The position numbers and the translations under genes are program-made. DNA of 25,545 nt from UMGS755 sp045602005. GTDB taxonomy: Bacteria; Bacillota; Clostridia; UBA1381; UBA9506. The notes under the pieces are model-generated. The model saw only the letters and a program-made list of their open reading frames with translations. It did not search any database and was not told the origin of the DNA. Positions 6,598 to 14,291 of the stretch are shown here, in pieces. Each line of letters begins with the position of its first letter. The first letter of the stretch is position 1. The stretch lies in NCBI GenBank assembly GCA_045602005.1, contig JAZSAS010000059.1, positions 1-25,545 on the forward strand, read 5' to 3'.

Positions 6598-6637
6598 GAA
6601 CAAGCTCTGCATAGCGGAGTTTGTTCTATTTTTCTTT
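6598..6637 (+). terminator. Second, strong terminator after ytxC
   Basis: GAACAAGCTCTGC (6598-6610) pairs with GCGGAGTTTGTTC (6614-6626) over 13 positions including two G-U pairs, with a 3-base loop, followed by ATTTTTCTTT. It closes the DUF6873-ytxC unit before the alaS promoter. Confidence 0.85.
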
Positions 6638-6646
6638 GAAAAACTA

Positions 6647-6675
6647 TTGATTTGACGCCGCAATTATGATAAAAT
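6647..6675 (+). promoter_or_regulatory. Promoter of the alaS operon
   Basis: TTGATT (6647-6652), a 17-base spacer and TAAAAT (6670-6675), with an extended -10 TG at 6667-6668. A second reading uses TTGACG (6652-6657) with TATATT 18 bases later. Either way the leader before alaS is only about 25-35 bases, too short for a T-box riboswitch. Confidence 0.6.
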
Positions 6676-6712
6676 TATATTTCAAGTATATACATTTGAG
6701 AGGAAGATTGTT

Positions 6713-9355
6713 GTGCAAAAGCTGGGACTGAATGAAATCAGGGAAAAATATTTAGCTTTTTTTGAGGAAAAGGGGCATTACAGAATGCCGAGCTTTTCGC
6801 TGGTGCCTGAAAATGACCCCAGCCTGCTGCTCATAAACGCCGGCATGGCTCCCCTAAAGCCTTATTTCACCGGCAGACAAACCCCGCCCAGCAAGCGGGT
6901 GACCACTTGCCAGAAATGCATTCGCACGCCTGACATTGAGCGTGTGGGAAAAACTGCCCGCCATGGCACTTTCTTTGAAATGCTTGGCAACTTCTCTTTT
7001 GGCGACTATTTTAAACACGAGGCAACCGCCTGGGCATGGGAATTTGTCACAAAGGTGCTGGAAATTCCTGTAGATAAGCTGTGGGTCACCATTTATGAGG
7101 AAGATGACGAGGCTTTCGACATCTGGACAAAAGAGGTGGGCGTTGCACCTGACCGCATTGTGCGCATGGGCAAGGAGGACAACTTCTGGGAAATCGGCAC
7201 CGGCCCCTGCGGCCCCTGTTCAGAGCTTTATTTCGACCGTGGTCCGGAGAACGGCTGCGGCTCGCCCGATTGCCGTGTGGGCTGTGAATGTGACAGATTC
7301 GTTGAATTCTGGAATCTGGTGTTTACTCAGTTTGACCGCCAGGAGGATGGCACATACCTGCCTCTGGCTCATCCCAATATTGATACCGGCATGGGCCTTG
7401 AGCGCATTGCCTGCGTCATGCAGGGCGTTGATTCCCTGTTTGATGTTGACACCATTTACAGAATTTCTGAGAAAATCTGTGAAATGGCAAAGGTGGAATA
7501 TAAAAAAGACGAGAAAACCGACATTTCTGTCCGTGTGGTAACAGACCACATCAGAAGCACTGTGTTCTTAGTGTCTGACGGCGTTCGTCCCTCCAACGAA
7601 GGAAGGGGTTATGTGCTCCGCCGGCTTTTGCGCCGTGCTGCACGTCATGGCAGACTGTTGGGAATTAACAAAACCTTTTTGGCTGACCTGGCCGACACGG
7701 TTATTAATGAATCCTGCGGTGCCTATCCTGTGCTTTCAGAAAACCGTGACCGGATTAAAAACATTATTCGATTAGAAGAAGAGCGCTTCAACCAAACCAT
7801 TGATGCCGGTTTTGCCATTTTAAGCAGCTTTATTGATGAACGCTCTGAGGCAGAAAAGAACTCTCTTTTCTCAGGAGAGCAGGCCTTTAAGCTGTATGAT
7901 ACCTATGGTTTCCCCATTGACTTAACCCGTGAGATTCTGGCAGAAAAGGGCATTGCGGTTGATGAGGAAGGCTTTACTGCAGAAATGGACAAACAGCGCT
8001 CCCGTGCCAGAGCCGCCAGAGCCAAAATTGGTGATGTGGGCTGGGACGACAAAATTGCCGACCTGCTGGCAACCATGCCGCAAACTGAGTTTGTGGGTTA
8101 TGACCAGCTGACCTGCAATGCAAAAATTCTGGCACTAATTTGCGGTCAGGAAAAGTCCGATAGCTTGAGCGATGCTGAAGGCATTGCCGTTTTAGATGCT
8201 TCTCCGTTTTACGGCGAGGGCGGCGGTCAGGTGGGTGACAAGGGGCTTTTGAAAAGCGAGCTTGGCACCGCCCAGGTTTTAGACACCAAAAAGACTGCCG
8301 ACGGCAAATTTTATCATATCATTAAAGTAACAGAAGGCGAACTGAGAGAGGGCGACACCGTGACCGCACTGGTCGACCCGGACTATCGGGCGGCTGTTTC
8401 CCGAAATCACAGTGTGACCCATCTTCTGCAAAAAGCCCTGAAAAATCGGTTCGGCGAGGAGGTTGGCCAGGCCGGCTCTTTGGTGGAAAGCGGCCGGATG
8501 CGTTTTGACTTCACCCTGACACAACCCATCACGCCCGAAGATTTAAAGGCTGTTGAGCTGGAAGTGAATCAGGCGATTCTAAAAGCCATGCCCGTAAAAT
8601 GGGAGAACATGCCTATTGATGCAGCAAAATCTCTGGGTGCAACAGCAATGTTTGGCGATAAATATGGCGACGTTGTTCGTGTGGTAACCATGGGAGACTA
8701 CTCTATGGAGCTGTGCGGCGGCTGCCATGTGAAAAACACAGCTGAAATCGGTCTGTTTAAGATTCTGGCCGAAAGCGGCGTTGCAGCCGGCATTCGCAGA
8801 ATTGAGGGCACCACGGGTCTGGGCGTTCTTTCTGAGCTTTATGGCCTTGAAGAAGAACTCTCTTCTGCTGCTGCCGTTTTGAAATGTGCACCCCGTGACG
8901 TGGCTCAAAAGGCACAAAGCTTGCAGGGTGAATTAAAAGCAGCCGGCGCCCAAGTGGAAGCGCTGACGGCGAAAATGGCAAAAAATGCTGCTTCTGAACT
9001 TTTAGACTCTGCCGTGGAATGCGGCGGTGTGACCGTGGTTACCGGCAAGCTGGAAAACACCGGCGTTGACGGTCTGCGTGCCTTGGGCGATTCTGTGAAA
9101 GAAAAGCTGCCCTGCTCTTTTGTTGCATTGGCAGACGTTTCCGGTGGCAAAGTCACCTTTATTACCATGGCAACGAAAGAGGCTGTGGCCAGCGGTGTTC
9201 ATGCCGGAAACATCATTCGTGAAATGGCCAAGCTCGCCGGTGGTGGCGGTGGCGGACGTCCCGATTCTGCTCAGGCAGGGGGCAAAGATGCCTCTAAAGC
9301 CGACGAGGCTCTTTTAAAGGCTGTGGCGCTAGTGAAAGAGGCTGTGGAAAAATAA
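6713..9355 (+). CDS. alaS: Alanine--tRNA ligase
   Basis: This cytoplasmic class II synthetase charges tRNA-Ala and clears mischarged Ser/Gly-tRNA-Ala. The 880-residue length is normal for bacteria. The catalytic core (about 1-250) contains NAGMAPLKPYF (42-52), TCQKCIRTPDIERVGKTARH (65-84) and the class II strand FFEMLGNFSFGDY (87-99). The editing domain carries the metal-binding H566-x3-H570 (HSVTH) and C668-x3-H672 (CGGCH). The C-Ala domain has the GGGGGGRPD motif near the end. It starts with GTG at 6713 after GAGGAAG; no better start lies nearby. It is the first gene of a six-gene operon and lacks a T-box leader. Confidence 0.98.
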   Translation: MQKLGLNEIREKYLAFFEEKGHYRMPSFSLVPENDPSLLLINAGMAPLKPYFTGRQTPPSKRVTTCQKCIRTPDIERVGKTARHGTFFEMLGNFSFGDYFKHEATAWAWEFVTKVLEIPVDKLWVTIYEEDDEAFDIWTKEVGVAPDRIVRMGKEDNFWEIGTGPCGPCSELYFDRGPENGCGSPDCRVGCECDRFVEFWNLVFTQFDRQEDGTYLPLAHPNIDTGMGLERIACVMQGVDSLFDVDTIYRISEKICEMAKVEYKKDEKTDISVRVVTDHIRSTVFLVSDGVRPSNEGRGYVLRRLLRRAARHGRLLGINKTFLADLADTVINESCGAYPVLSENRDRIKNIIRLEEERFNQTIDAGFAILSSFIDERSEAEKNSLFSGEQAFKLYDTYGFPIDLTREILAEKGIAVDEEGFTAEMDKQRSRARAARAKIGDVGWDDKIADLLATMPQTEFVGYDQLTCNAKILALICGQEKSDSLSDAEGIAVLDASPFYGEGGGQVGDKGLLKSELGTAQVLDTKKTADGKFYHIIKVTEGELREGDTVTALVDPDYRAAVSRNHSVTHLLQKALKNRFGEEVGQAGSLVESGRMRFDFTLTQPITPEDLKAVELEVNQAILKAMPVKWENMPIDAAKSLGATAMFGDKYGDVVRVVTMGDYSMELCGGCHVKNTAEIGLFKILAESGVAAGIRRIEGTTGLGVLSELYGLEEELSSAAAVLKCAPRDVAQKAQSLQGELKAAGAQVEALTAKMAKNAASELLDSAVECGGVTVVTGKLENTGVDGLRALGDSVKEKLPCSFVALADVSGGKVTFITMATKEAVASGVHAGNIIREMAKLAGGGGGGRPDSAQAGGKDASKADEALLKAVALVKEAVEK

Positions 9356-9392
9356 TTTGTTAACCCGTTTCAAAGATGGAGGTGAACCAAAC

Positions 9393-9956
9393 ATGAATCT
9401 GCCGAATCTGTTAACGCTCATCCGGCTGCTCCTTGTGCCCCTGTATGCCGTTGTGTTCTATCAGGAGGAGGGCATGCGCCTGTGTTCTGCGATGATTTTC
9501 CTGTTAGCAAGCGGAACCGACGTGCTGGACGGGTATCTGGCAAGGCGGATGAATATGAGCACCCGCTGGGGCCAGCTTATGGACCCGCTGGCTGATAAAT
9601 GCATGCAGCTGGCCGTGATTTTAACGCTGTTTTCTGTCAAGCTAGTGCCGGTTTGGTTTTTAGTGCTATTAATGGCAAAGGAGATTGTCATGATTTTGGG
9701 CAGCATCTTCTTATACAGCAAAAAAACCTATGTAAAGGCCAATCACGCAGGCAAGCTAAACACGGTGGTTTTGTTTTTGGTTATGATGCTGCTGTTGCTG
9801 ATTCCCTCCATGCACTTTGCTATAAAAAATATTCTGCTGGGCGTTTCTGCCCTTCTGGCAATGTTGGCAGGCGGGACATATTTATACTTATATTTTGTCC
9901 ACAACCAGCGGTTTAAAAAATATGCAACCGGAAACAGGAAAGGAGAAACCCTATGA
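9393..9956 (+). CDS. pgsA: CDP-diacylglycerol--glycerol-3-phosphate 3-phosphatidyltransferase
   Basis: This membrane enzyme makes phosphatidylglycerol phosphate from CDP-diacylglycerol and glycerol-3-phosphate, the committed step to phosphatidylglycerol and cardiolipin. The 187-residue product has the full CDP-alcohol phosphotransferase motif D43-x2-D46-G47-x2-A50-R51-x8-G60-x3-D64-x3-D68 and about five hydrophobic helices. I chose the ATG at 9393 because TGGAGGTG lies nine bases upstream; the frame is open to 9357 but lacks a site there. Its stop overlaps the next gene by ATGA. Its product feeds the cardiolipin synthase encoded at 22464. Related CDP-alcohol transferases share the motif, but an N-terminal NLPNLLTLIRLLLVP is typical of PgsA. 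Confidence 0.93.
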   Translation: MNLPNLLTLIRLLLVPLYAVVFYQEEGMRLCSAMIFLLASGTDVLDGYLARRMNMSTRWGQLMDPLADKCMQLAVILTLFSVKLVPVWFLVLLMAKEIVMILGSIFLYSKKTYVKANHAGKLNTVVLFLVMMLLLLIPSMHFAIKNILLGVSALLAMLAGGTYLYLYFVHNQRFKKYATGNRKGETL

Positions 9957-10162
9957 CCACGTTAGGTTGGATTTTAATTGTTGTGGGCGCCTTGATTAAC
10001 TTTCTGGCAAAGCCCGTTCTGGCGCGGCTGGGAAAGACTCAGGATGATTCACAGCAAAATCTTTTATATGTCGTTAAAATTATTGGCATGTGTCTGGTCA
10101 TCGCAGGGGCGATGATGATATTTATTGCAGGGGGTAACGTTGATGTCGGAACAATTAGATAA
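9953..10162 (+). CDS. Small two-helix membrane protein, unknown function
   Basis: The 69-residue product has two hydrophobic segments at about 5-20 and 39-61, joined by a polar loop with RLGKTQDDSQQN. I do not recognise the family. It is a credible gene: AAAGGAG sits just upstream, its ATG overlaps the pgsA stop (ATGA), and its end overlaps the start of valS by 20 bases, so it is translationally coupled on both sides. Adjacency to pgsA suggests, but does not show, a membrane-lipid role. Confidence 0.75.
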   Translation: MTTLGWILIVVGALINFLAKPVLARLGKTQDDSQQNLLYVVKIIGMCLVIAGAMMIFIAGGNVDVGTIR

Positions 10163-12773
10163 AATATATAATCCCGGTGAGGTAGAAGACCGGCTGTATG
10201 CAGAATGGGTGAATAAAGGCTATTTCACACCGGAAATTGACTCTGAAAAAGAGCCTTTCACCATTGTGATTCCGCCGCCGAACGTGACCGGACAGCTGCA
10301 CATGGGTCACGCTATGGATGAAACGCTGCAGGACATTTTAATTCGCTATAAGCGCATGGCAGGCTATGCCGCACTGTGGGTGCCCGGCACAGACCATGCG
10401 GGCATTGCCACGCAGATTAAGGTGGAGGAGCAGTTGCGCAAGGAAGAAGGCTTGACTCGCTACGATTTGGGTCGTGAAGCCTTCACCCAGCGTGTGTGGG
10501 ACTGGAAGCATCAGTACGGCACACGGATTATCAATCAGCTCAAAAAGCTGGGCAGCTCTTGTGACTGGACCCGTGAACGGTTCACAATGGACGAAAATCT
10601 GTCTAAGGCCGTGAAAGAGGTTTTTGTTACCTTATATGAAAAAGGTTTGATTTATCAAGGAGAACGCATCATTAACTGGTGCCCTCGTTGTATTACGGCA
10701 CTGTCTGACGCTGAGGTGGAATATGCCGAGCAAAACGGCTGTTTCTGGCACATTCGCTACCCGGTTAAAGACAGCGATGAATCTTTTGTGATTGCAACCA
10801 CCCGTCCTGAAACCCTTTTGGGCGACACAGCTGTTGCTGTACATCCCGACGATGAGCGATATGCTCATTTAGTAGGAAAAATGCTGATTCTGCCCCTGGT
10901 GGGTCGTGAAATTCCCGTTGTGGCAGATGAATATGTTGATAAAGAATTCGGAACCGGTGCCGTGAAAATCACACCGGCACACGACCCCAACGACTTTGAG
11001 GTTGGTGTCCGCCATAATCTGCCTATTATTAAGGTGCTGGATGACAATGCCTGCATCAATGAAAACGGCGGCAAATATCAGGGGCTTGATCGCTATGAGG
11101 CTCGCCGCCAGATGATAAAAGACTTAGAGGAGCAGGGCTTCTTAGTGAAAACAGAAGACCATGTGCACAACGTGGGTCAGTGCTACCGTTGCGGCACCAC
11201 TGTTGAGCCCATCACCTCCCGTCAGTGGTTCGTGAAAATGGGCCCCTTGGCTGAAAAAGCCTTAGAAGTTGTGAAAGACGGAACCATTTCCTTTGTGCCC
11301 GACCGTTTCTCAAAAACCTACATTAACTGGATGGAAAACGTTCACGACTGGTGCATTTCCCGTCAGCTTTGGTGGGGACACCGCATTCCGGCTTACTACT
11401 GTGATGCCTGCGGCGAAACCGTTGTCAGCCGTGAGGATGTAACGGTTTGCCCCAAATGCGGCGCTGCAATGCGTCAGGATGAGGACGTTTTAGATACTTG
11501 GTTCAGCTCCGCTCTCTGGCCCTTCTCCACCTTGGGATGGCCGGAAAAAACGGCTGACCTTGACTATTTCTATCCCACTAGCGTGCTAGTGACCGGCTAT
11601 GATATTATTTTCTTCTGGGTGGCACGAATGATTTTCTCCGCCATGGAACACATGGGCAAGGAGCCCTTTAAGCACGTGCTGATTCATGGTCTTGTTCGTG
11701 ATTCTCAGGGTCGGAAAATGTCGAAATCGCTGGGCAACGGTGTTGACCCGCTGGAGGTTATTGCCAAATATGGCGCCGATGCTTTGCGGTTTACCCTGGC
11801 AACCGGCAACTCTCCGGGTAATGACATGCGTTATTCCGATGAGCGTGTTGAAGCCAGCCGGAACTTTGCTAACAAAATCTGGAATGCATCCCGCTTTGTT
11901 CTGATGAACCTGACGGTTGATGAGCGCAAGGTGCCGGAGGCAGACCAGCTGACTCTTGAAGATAAATGGATTCTCCACCAATATAACCAGGTGGTGCAGG
12001 CCGTCACCGATAATCTCGACCGCTTTGAACTGGGCATTGCCGTCAGCAAGCTGTATGACTTTATTTGGGACGAATTCTGCGACTGGTATATTGAGCTGAT
12101 TAAACCCCGTCTTTATGATGAAGATTGCCCCACCAACAAAGCAGCACAATATGTTCTTTCTTATGTGCTGTCGGGTGCGCTGGAGCTGCTCCATCCGTTC
12201 ATGCCCTTCATTACGGAAGAAATCTGGCAAAAGCTGCCTCACGAGGGCGAGAGCATTGTGATTACACAGTGGCCGAAATTTGACAACCGCCTGCACTTCC
12301 CCAAAGAAGCGGCAGACATGGAGCTGGTGAAGGGTGCTTTAAAGGCAGTTCGTAATCAGCGCAGCGAAATGAACATTCCGCCCTCTAAAAAGGCAAAGGT
12401 TTATATTAAAACCGACAAGCCTGAGGTGTTTGCCCAAGGCACCGGTTTCTTTGAAAAGCTTGCCAGTGCATCAGAAGCCATTGTGGCAGGAGAAGATTTT
12501 GTTCCTCCGGCAAATGCGGTTTCTTGTGTTGTAGAAGGTGCGCAGCTCTTCTTGCCCTTAGACGATTTGGTGGATAAAGAAAAAGAGCTGGCTCGTCTTG
12601 AAAAAGAAAAAGAGCGTCTGCTTTCTGAAATCAAGCGGGTAGAGGGCAAGCTGAACAACCCCGGCTTCACCCAGAAAGCACCGGCTCAGGTTGTTGAAGA
12701 AGAACGCAAAAAGGAAGCAAAATATCGTGAAATGCTGGTTAAAGTTTTAGAAAGCATAAAGCTTTACAGCTAG
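10143..12773 (+). CDS. valS: Valine--tRNA ligase
   Basis: This class I synthetase charges tRNA-Val and edits threonine. The 876-residue protein shows the HIGH-type motif H53-M-G-H56 within PPPNVTGQLHMGH, and KMSKS at 525-529. Cysteine pairs C347/C350, C420/C423 and C436/C439 could hold zinc. A C-terminal coiled-coil arm (about 810-876, rich in E, K, L) is typical of ValRS. I chose the ATG at 10143 because GGGGGT lies nine bases upstream; an in-frame TTG six codons earlier lies inside that site. It overlaps the preceding small membrane protein gene and has no T-box leader of its own. Confidence 0.98.
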   Translation: MSEQLDKIYNPGEVEDRLYAEWVNKGYFTPEIDSEKEPFTIVIPPPNVTGQLHMGHAMDETLQDILIRYKRMAGYAALWVPGTDHAGIATQIKVEEQLRKEEGLTRYDLGREAFTQRVWDWKHQYGTRIINQLKKLGSSCDWTRERFTMDENLSKAVKEVFVTLYEKGLIYQGERIINWCPRCITALSDAEVEYAEQNGCFWHIRYPVKDSDESFVIATTRPETLLGDTAVAVHPDDERYAHLVGKMLILPLVGREIPVVADEYVDKEFGTGAVKITPAHDPNDFEVGVRHNLPIIKVLDDNACINENGGKYQGLDRYEARRQMIKDLEEQGFLVKTEDHVHNVGQCYRCGTTVEPITSRQWFVKMGPLAEKALEVVKDGTISFVPDRFSKTYINWMENVHDWCISRQLWWGHRIPAYYCDACGETVVSREDVTVCPKCGAAMRQDEDVLDTWFSSALWPFSTLGWPEKTADLDYFYPTSVLVTGYDIIFFWVARMIFSAMEHMGKEPFKHVLIHGLVRDSQGRKMSKSLGNGVDPLEVIAKYGADALRFTLATGNSPGNDMRYSDERVEASRNFANKIWNASRFVLMNLTVDERKVPEADQLTLEDKWILHQYNQVVQAVTDNLDRFELGIAVSKLYDFIWDEFCDWYIELIKPRLYDEDCPTNKAAQYVLSYVLSGALELLHPFMPFITEEIWQKLPHEGESIVITQWPKFDNRLHFPKEAADMELVKGALKAVRNQRSEMNIPPSKKAKVYIKTDKPEVFAQGTGFFEKLASASEAIVAGEDFVPPANAVSCVVEGAQLFLPLDDLVDKEKELARLEKEKERLLSEIKRVEGKLNNPGFTQKAPAQVVEEERKKEAKYREMLVKVLESIKLYS

Positions 12774-12786
12774 AAAGGAATTTTTA

Positions 12787-13095
12787 ATGAGCGACCGTGA
12801 ATATACCAATCCCGAAGAAGAGATTTCTCTGGTGACCATGATGGACGAGGACGGAAACGAGCATGAATTTGAGCATGTTGATTCCTTTCCGTTTAACGGC
12901 GAAACCTATGTTGTTTTAATTCCCACAGAAGAAGAGATTGCCGCCGGTGAGCCGGATGCAGTTTTGTTCTTCACCCTGACAACTGATGATGAGGGAAATG
13001 AGTCTCTTTCCTTGGTGGAAGACGAGGCTGAATTGGATATGGTTTATGAAGAATTTAAAAGCCGCATGGGAGAGGTGTTTGACTTTGAAGACTAA
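12787..13095 (+). CDS. DUF1292 family acidic protein
   Basis: The 102-residue, strongly acidic protein fits DUF1292 (the YrzB family of Firmicutes), with the pattern DEDGNEHEFEHVDSFPFNGE (19-38) followed by a strand YVVLIP. Its function is unknown. It follows valS by 13 bases with AAAGGA before the ATG. In many Firmicutes a DUF1292 gene sits just downstream of alaS, ireB and ruvX; here it stays in the alaS operon but ireB and ruvX are absent from the window. Confidence 0.88.
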   Translation: MSDREYTNPEEEISLVTMMDEDGNEHEFEHVDSFPFNGETYVVLIPTEEEIAAGEPDAVLFFTLTTDDEGNESLSLVEDEAELDMVYEEFKSRMGEVFDFED

Positions 13096-13741
13096 TGCCC
13101 TTTTGCCAAAGCCTTCAACAGCAGAGGAAATTGTCAATTCCATCACCCATGGTTTTGGGGCCGGTCTGGGCGTTGCAGGCACAGTGATTGCCATTGTCTG
13201 GGCGGCGCTGTACGGAAGCGCTCTCGGCGTTGTGGCCGCCTCTATTTATGGTGCAACATTGATTATTCTGTACACCATGTCCACCATATACCATGCTCTG
13301 ACTCATAACGGAGCCAAAATGGTCTTTCGCATTCTTGACCATTGCTCCATTTTTCTGCTAATTGCCGGAACCTACACGCCCTTCACGCTGGTGACCCTAA
13401 ATGGCGCCTTTGGTTGGACGATTTTCGGCATTATCTGGGGTTTCACGGCTTTGGGTGTGACTCTCAACGCCGTTAGCCTGGAGAAATTTAAAAAATTCTC
13501 CATGATTTGCTATATTGCTATGGGCTGGCTGATTATCATTGCCATCCGTCCCATGGCAGTGGCACTGGGGCACACTGCCATGATTTATCTGGTTCTGGGC
13601 GGATTGTCATACACCATTGGTGCGGTTTTCTATGCACTGAACAAAATTCCTTTTATGCATGGTGTGTGGCATTTGTTTGTGCTGATGGGCAGCATTTTGC
13701 ACTATTTTGTCATTCTCTGGTATGTATTGCCGGTGAAATAG
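13085..13741 (+). CDS. Hemolysin III / PAQR family membrane protein
   Basis: The protein is a multi-pass membrane protein of the hemolysin III (YqfA/YplQ) branch of the PAQR superfamily, proposed to be zinc-dependent hydrolases; a real hemolytic role is unproven in most bacteria. With a TTG start at 13085 it has 218 residues and about seven helices. Conserved metal-site residues are present: S66-x3-H70 (STIYH), D85 (ILDH) and H192-x3-H196 (HGVWH). I chose this start because GAGGTG lies seven bases upstream and the family begins close to EEIVNSITHG; a longer frame exists only as overlap with the DUF1292 gene. The overlap with DUF1292 is 11 bases, implying coupled translation. It is the last gene of the alaS operon. 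Confidence 0.88.
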   Translation: MKTNALLPKPSTAEEIVNSITHGFGAGLGVAGTVIAIVWAALYGSALGVVAASIYGATLIILYTMSTIYHALTHNGAKMVFRILDHCSIFLLIAGTYTPFTLVTLNGAFGWTIFGIIWGFTALGVTLNAVSLEKFKKFSMICYIAMGWLIIIAIRPMAVALGHTAMIYLVLGGLSYTIGAVFYALNKIPFMHGVWHLFVLMGSILHYFVILWYVLPVK

Positions 13742-13779
13742 ACAGAATGCAACTTTCTTACATTATGAAATACTTTTTT

Positions 13780-13814
13780 GCGGAACAGCCTTTGGCTGTT
13801 CCGCTTATTTTATT
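13780..13814 (+). terminator. Terminator of the alaS-hlyIII operon
   Basis: A perfect 11-bp stem GCGGAACAGCC (13780-13790) with GGCTGTTCCGC (13794-13804), a TTT loop and a following TTATTTTATT make a strong rightward terminator 38 bases after the last stop codon. Confidence 0.88.
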
Positions 13815-13928
13815 GGTGACTTTAGACGTGGAAATAAACCCCCAGATCTACTGGAGAAAGATAAACGAGCAAAGAGCAATAATAACGCGGGCGTGCTTTA
13901 AGCAGGTCAGGGAAAAAGCCTCCCTCGC

Positions 13929-14082
13929 AAAGCCCTCCTTGCCTAAAGGAGGGGGACCGTCGTAGACGGTGGGAGGATTCCGGTGGGGGACCACCGAAGG
14001 TGGTGGAGGAATTTATTTTCTATGATTTAAATTCCCCAGTCAGCCTATCAGCTGCCAGCCCCCTTTAGGCAAGGGGGCCTTT
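13929..14082. repeat. Palindromic, MITE-like intergenic element
   Basis: The ends are imperfect inverted repeats of about 25 bases: the left arm (13929-13955) and the right arm (14058-14082) both contain CTTGCCTAAAGG or its complement and differ at a few G/A positions. Between them are smaller hairpins (ACCGTCGTAGACGGT at 13956-13970; GGTGG and CCACC blocks at 13982-14006) and a GGAATT/AATTCC pair around an A/T-rich centre. The right end folds as an 8-bp stem followed by CTTTCC. It is organised like the element at 24979-25110 but differs in sequence. No transposase is encoded. Confidence 0.7.
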
Positions 14083-14143
14083 CCCCGTTATACGGGTGGT
14101 CTTGACTAAGAAAACCACGCCATAGTGGTGTGATTTAAGAAAA
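14083..14143 (-). repeat. Diverged, inverted core of the 92-bp repeat with its hairpin (copy 4)
   Basis: Read on the minus strand, 14143-14110 aligns with positions 141-174 region of copy 1 (the segment ending in GGTTTTC) at about 26 of 34 bases by eye. It is followed by a hairpin CCCGTATAACGGGG (14096-14083) that is identical in sequence to the hairpin core after copy 3 (25227-25240). The combination of core plus same hairpin makes chance unlikely. It abuts the palindromic element. Confidence 0.55.
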
Positions 14144-14232
14144 AGAATGGCATTCCCGCAACCCGATATCCTGAGCATCTAGAAGGCCTTCTCCTGCAAA
14201 GCTTTATTTATTATTTTGTGTTCAATTAGTCC

Positions 14233-14261
14233 TTGCGGTTTTTCCCAAAATATGATAAAAT
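14233..14261 (+). promoter_or_regulatory. Promoter of the phosphatase-purL gene run
   Basis: TTGCGG (14233-14238), 17 bases, then TAAAAT (14256-14261) with an extended -10 TG at 14253-14254. The 11 bases TATGATAAAAT are identical to those at the alaS promoter. Transcription would start near 14268, about 24 bases before the GTG start at 14292. Confidence 0.6.
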
Positions 14262-14291
14262 AAAATATATATCTGCAAGGAGGCGTTTTTT

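Larger units (their letters stand above)
13815..14232. other. Non-coding intergenic stretch containing repeats
   Basis: There is no credible gene here. From 13815 to 13928 I see nothing recognisable. A palindromic element occupies 13929-14082, then a hairpin and a diverged repeat core at 14083-14143. From 14144 to 14232 there is only A/T-rich sequence with a 12-base palindrome AGAAGGCCTTCT. The longest frame, starting at 13747, reads through the terminator and the repeat and is not a gene. Confidence 0.6.

Noticed and set aside
11586..12296. Long antisense frame (236 codons) inside valS
   Set aside because: It is a shadow of valS codon usage, with no ribosome binding site or recognisable domain; valS itself has all expected motifs.
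13747..13965. Plus-strand frame after the hemolysin III gene
   Set aside because: It reads through the strong terminator at 13780-13814 and into the palindromic element, so it is not a gene.
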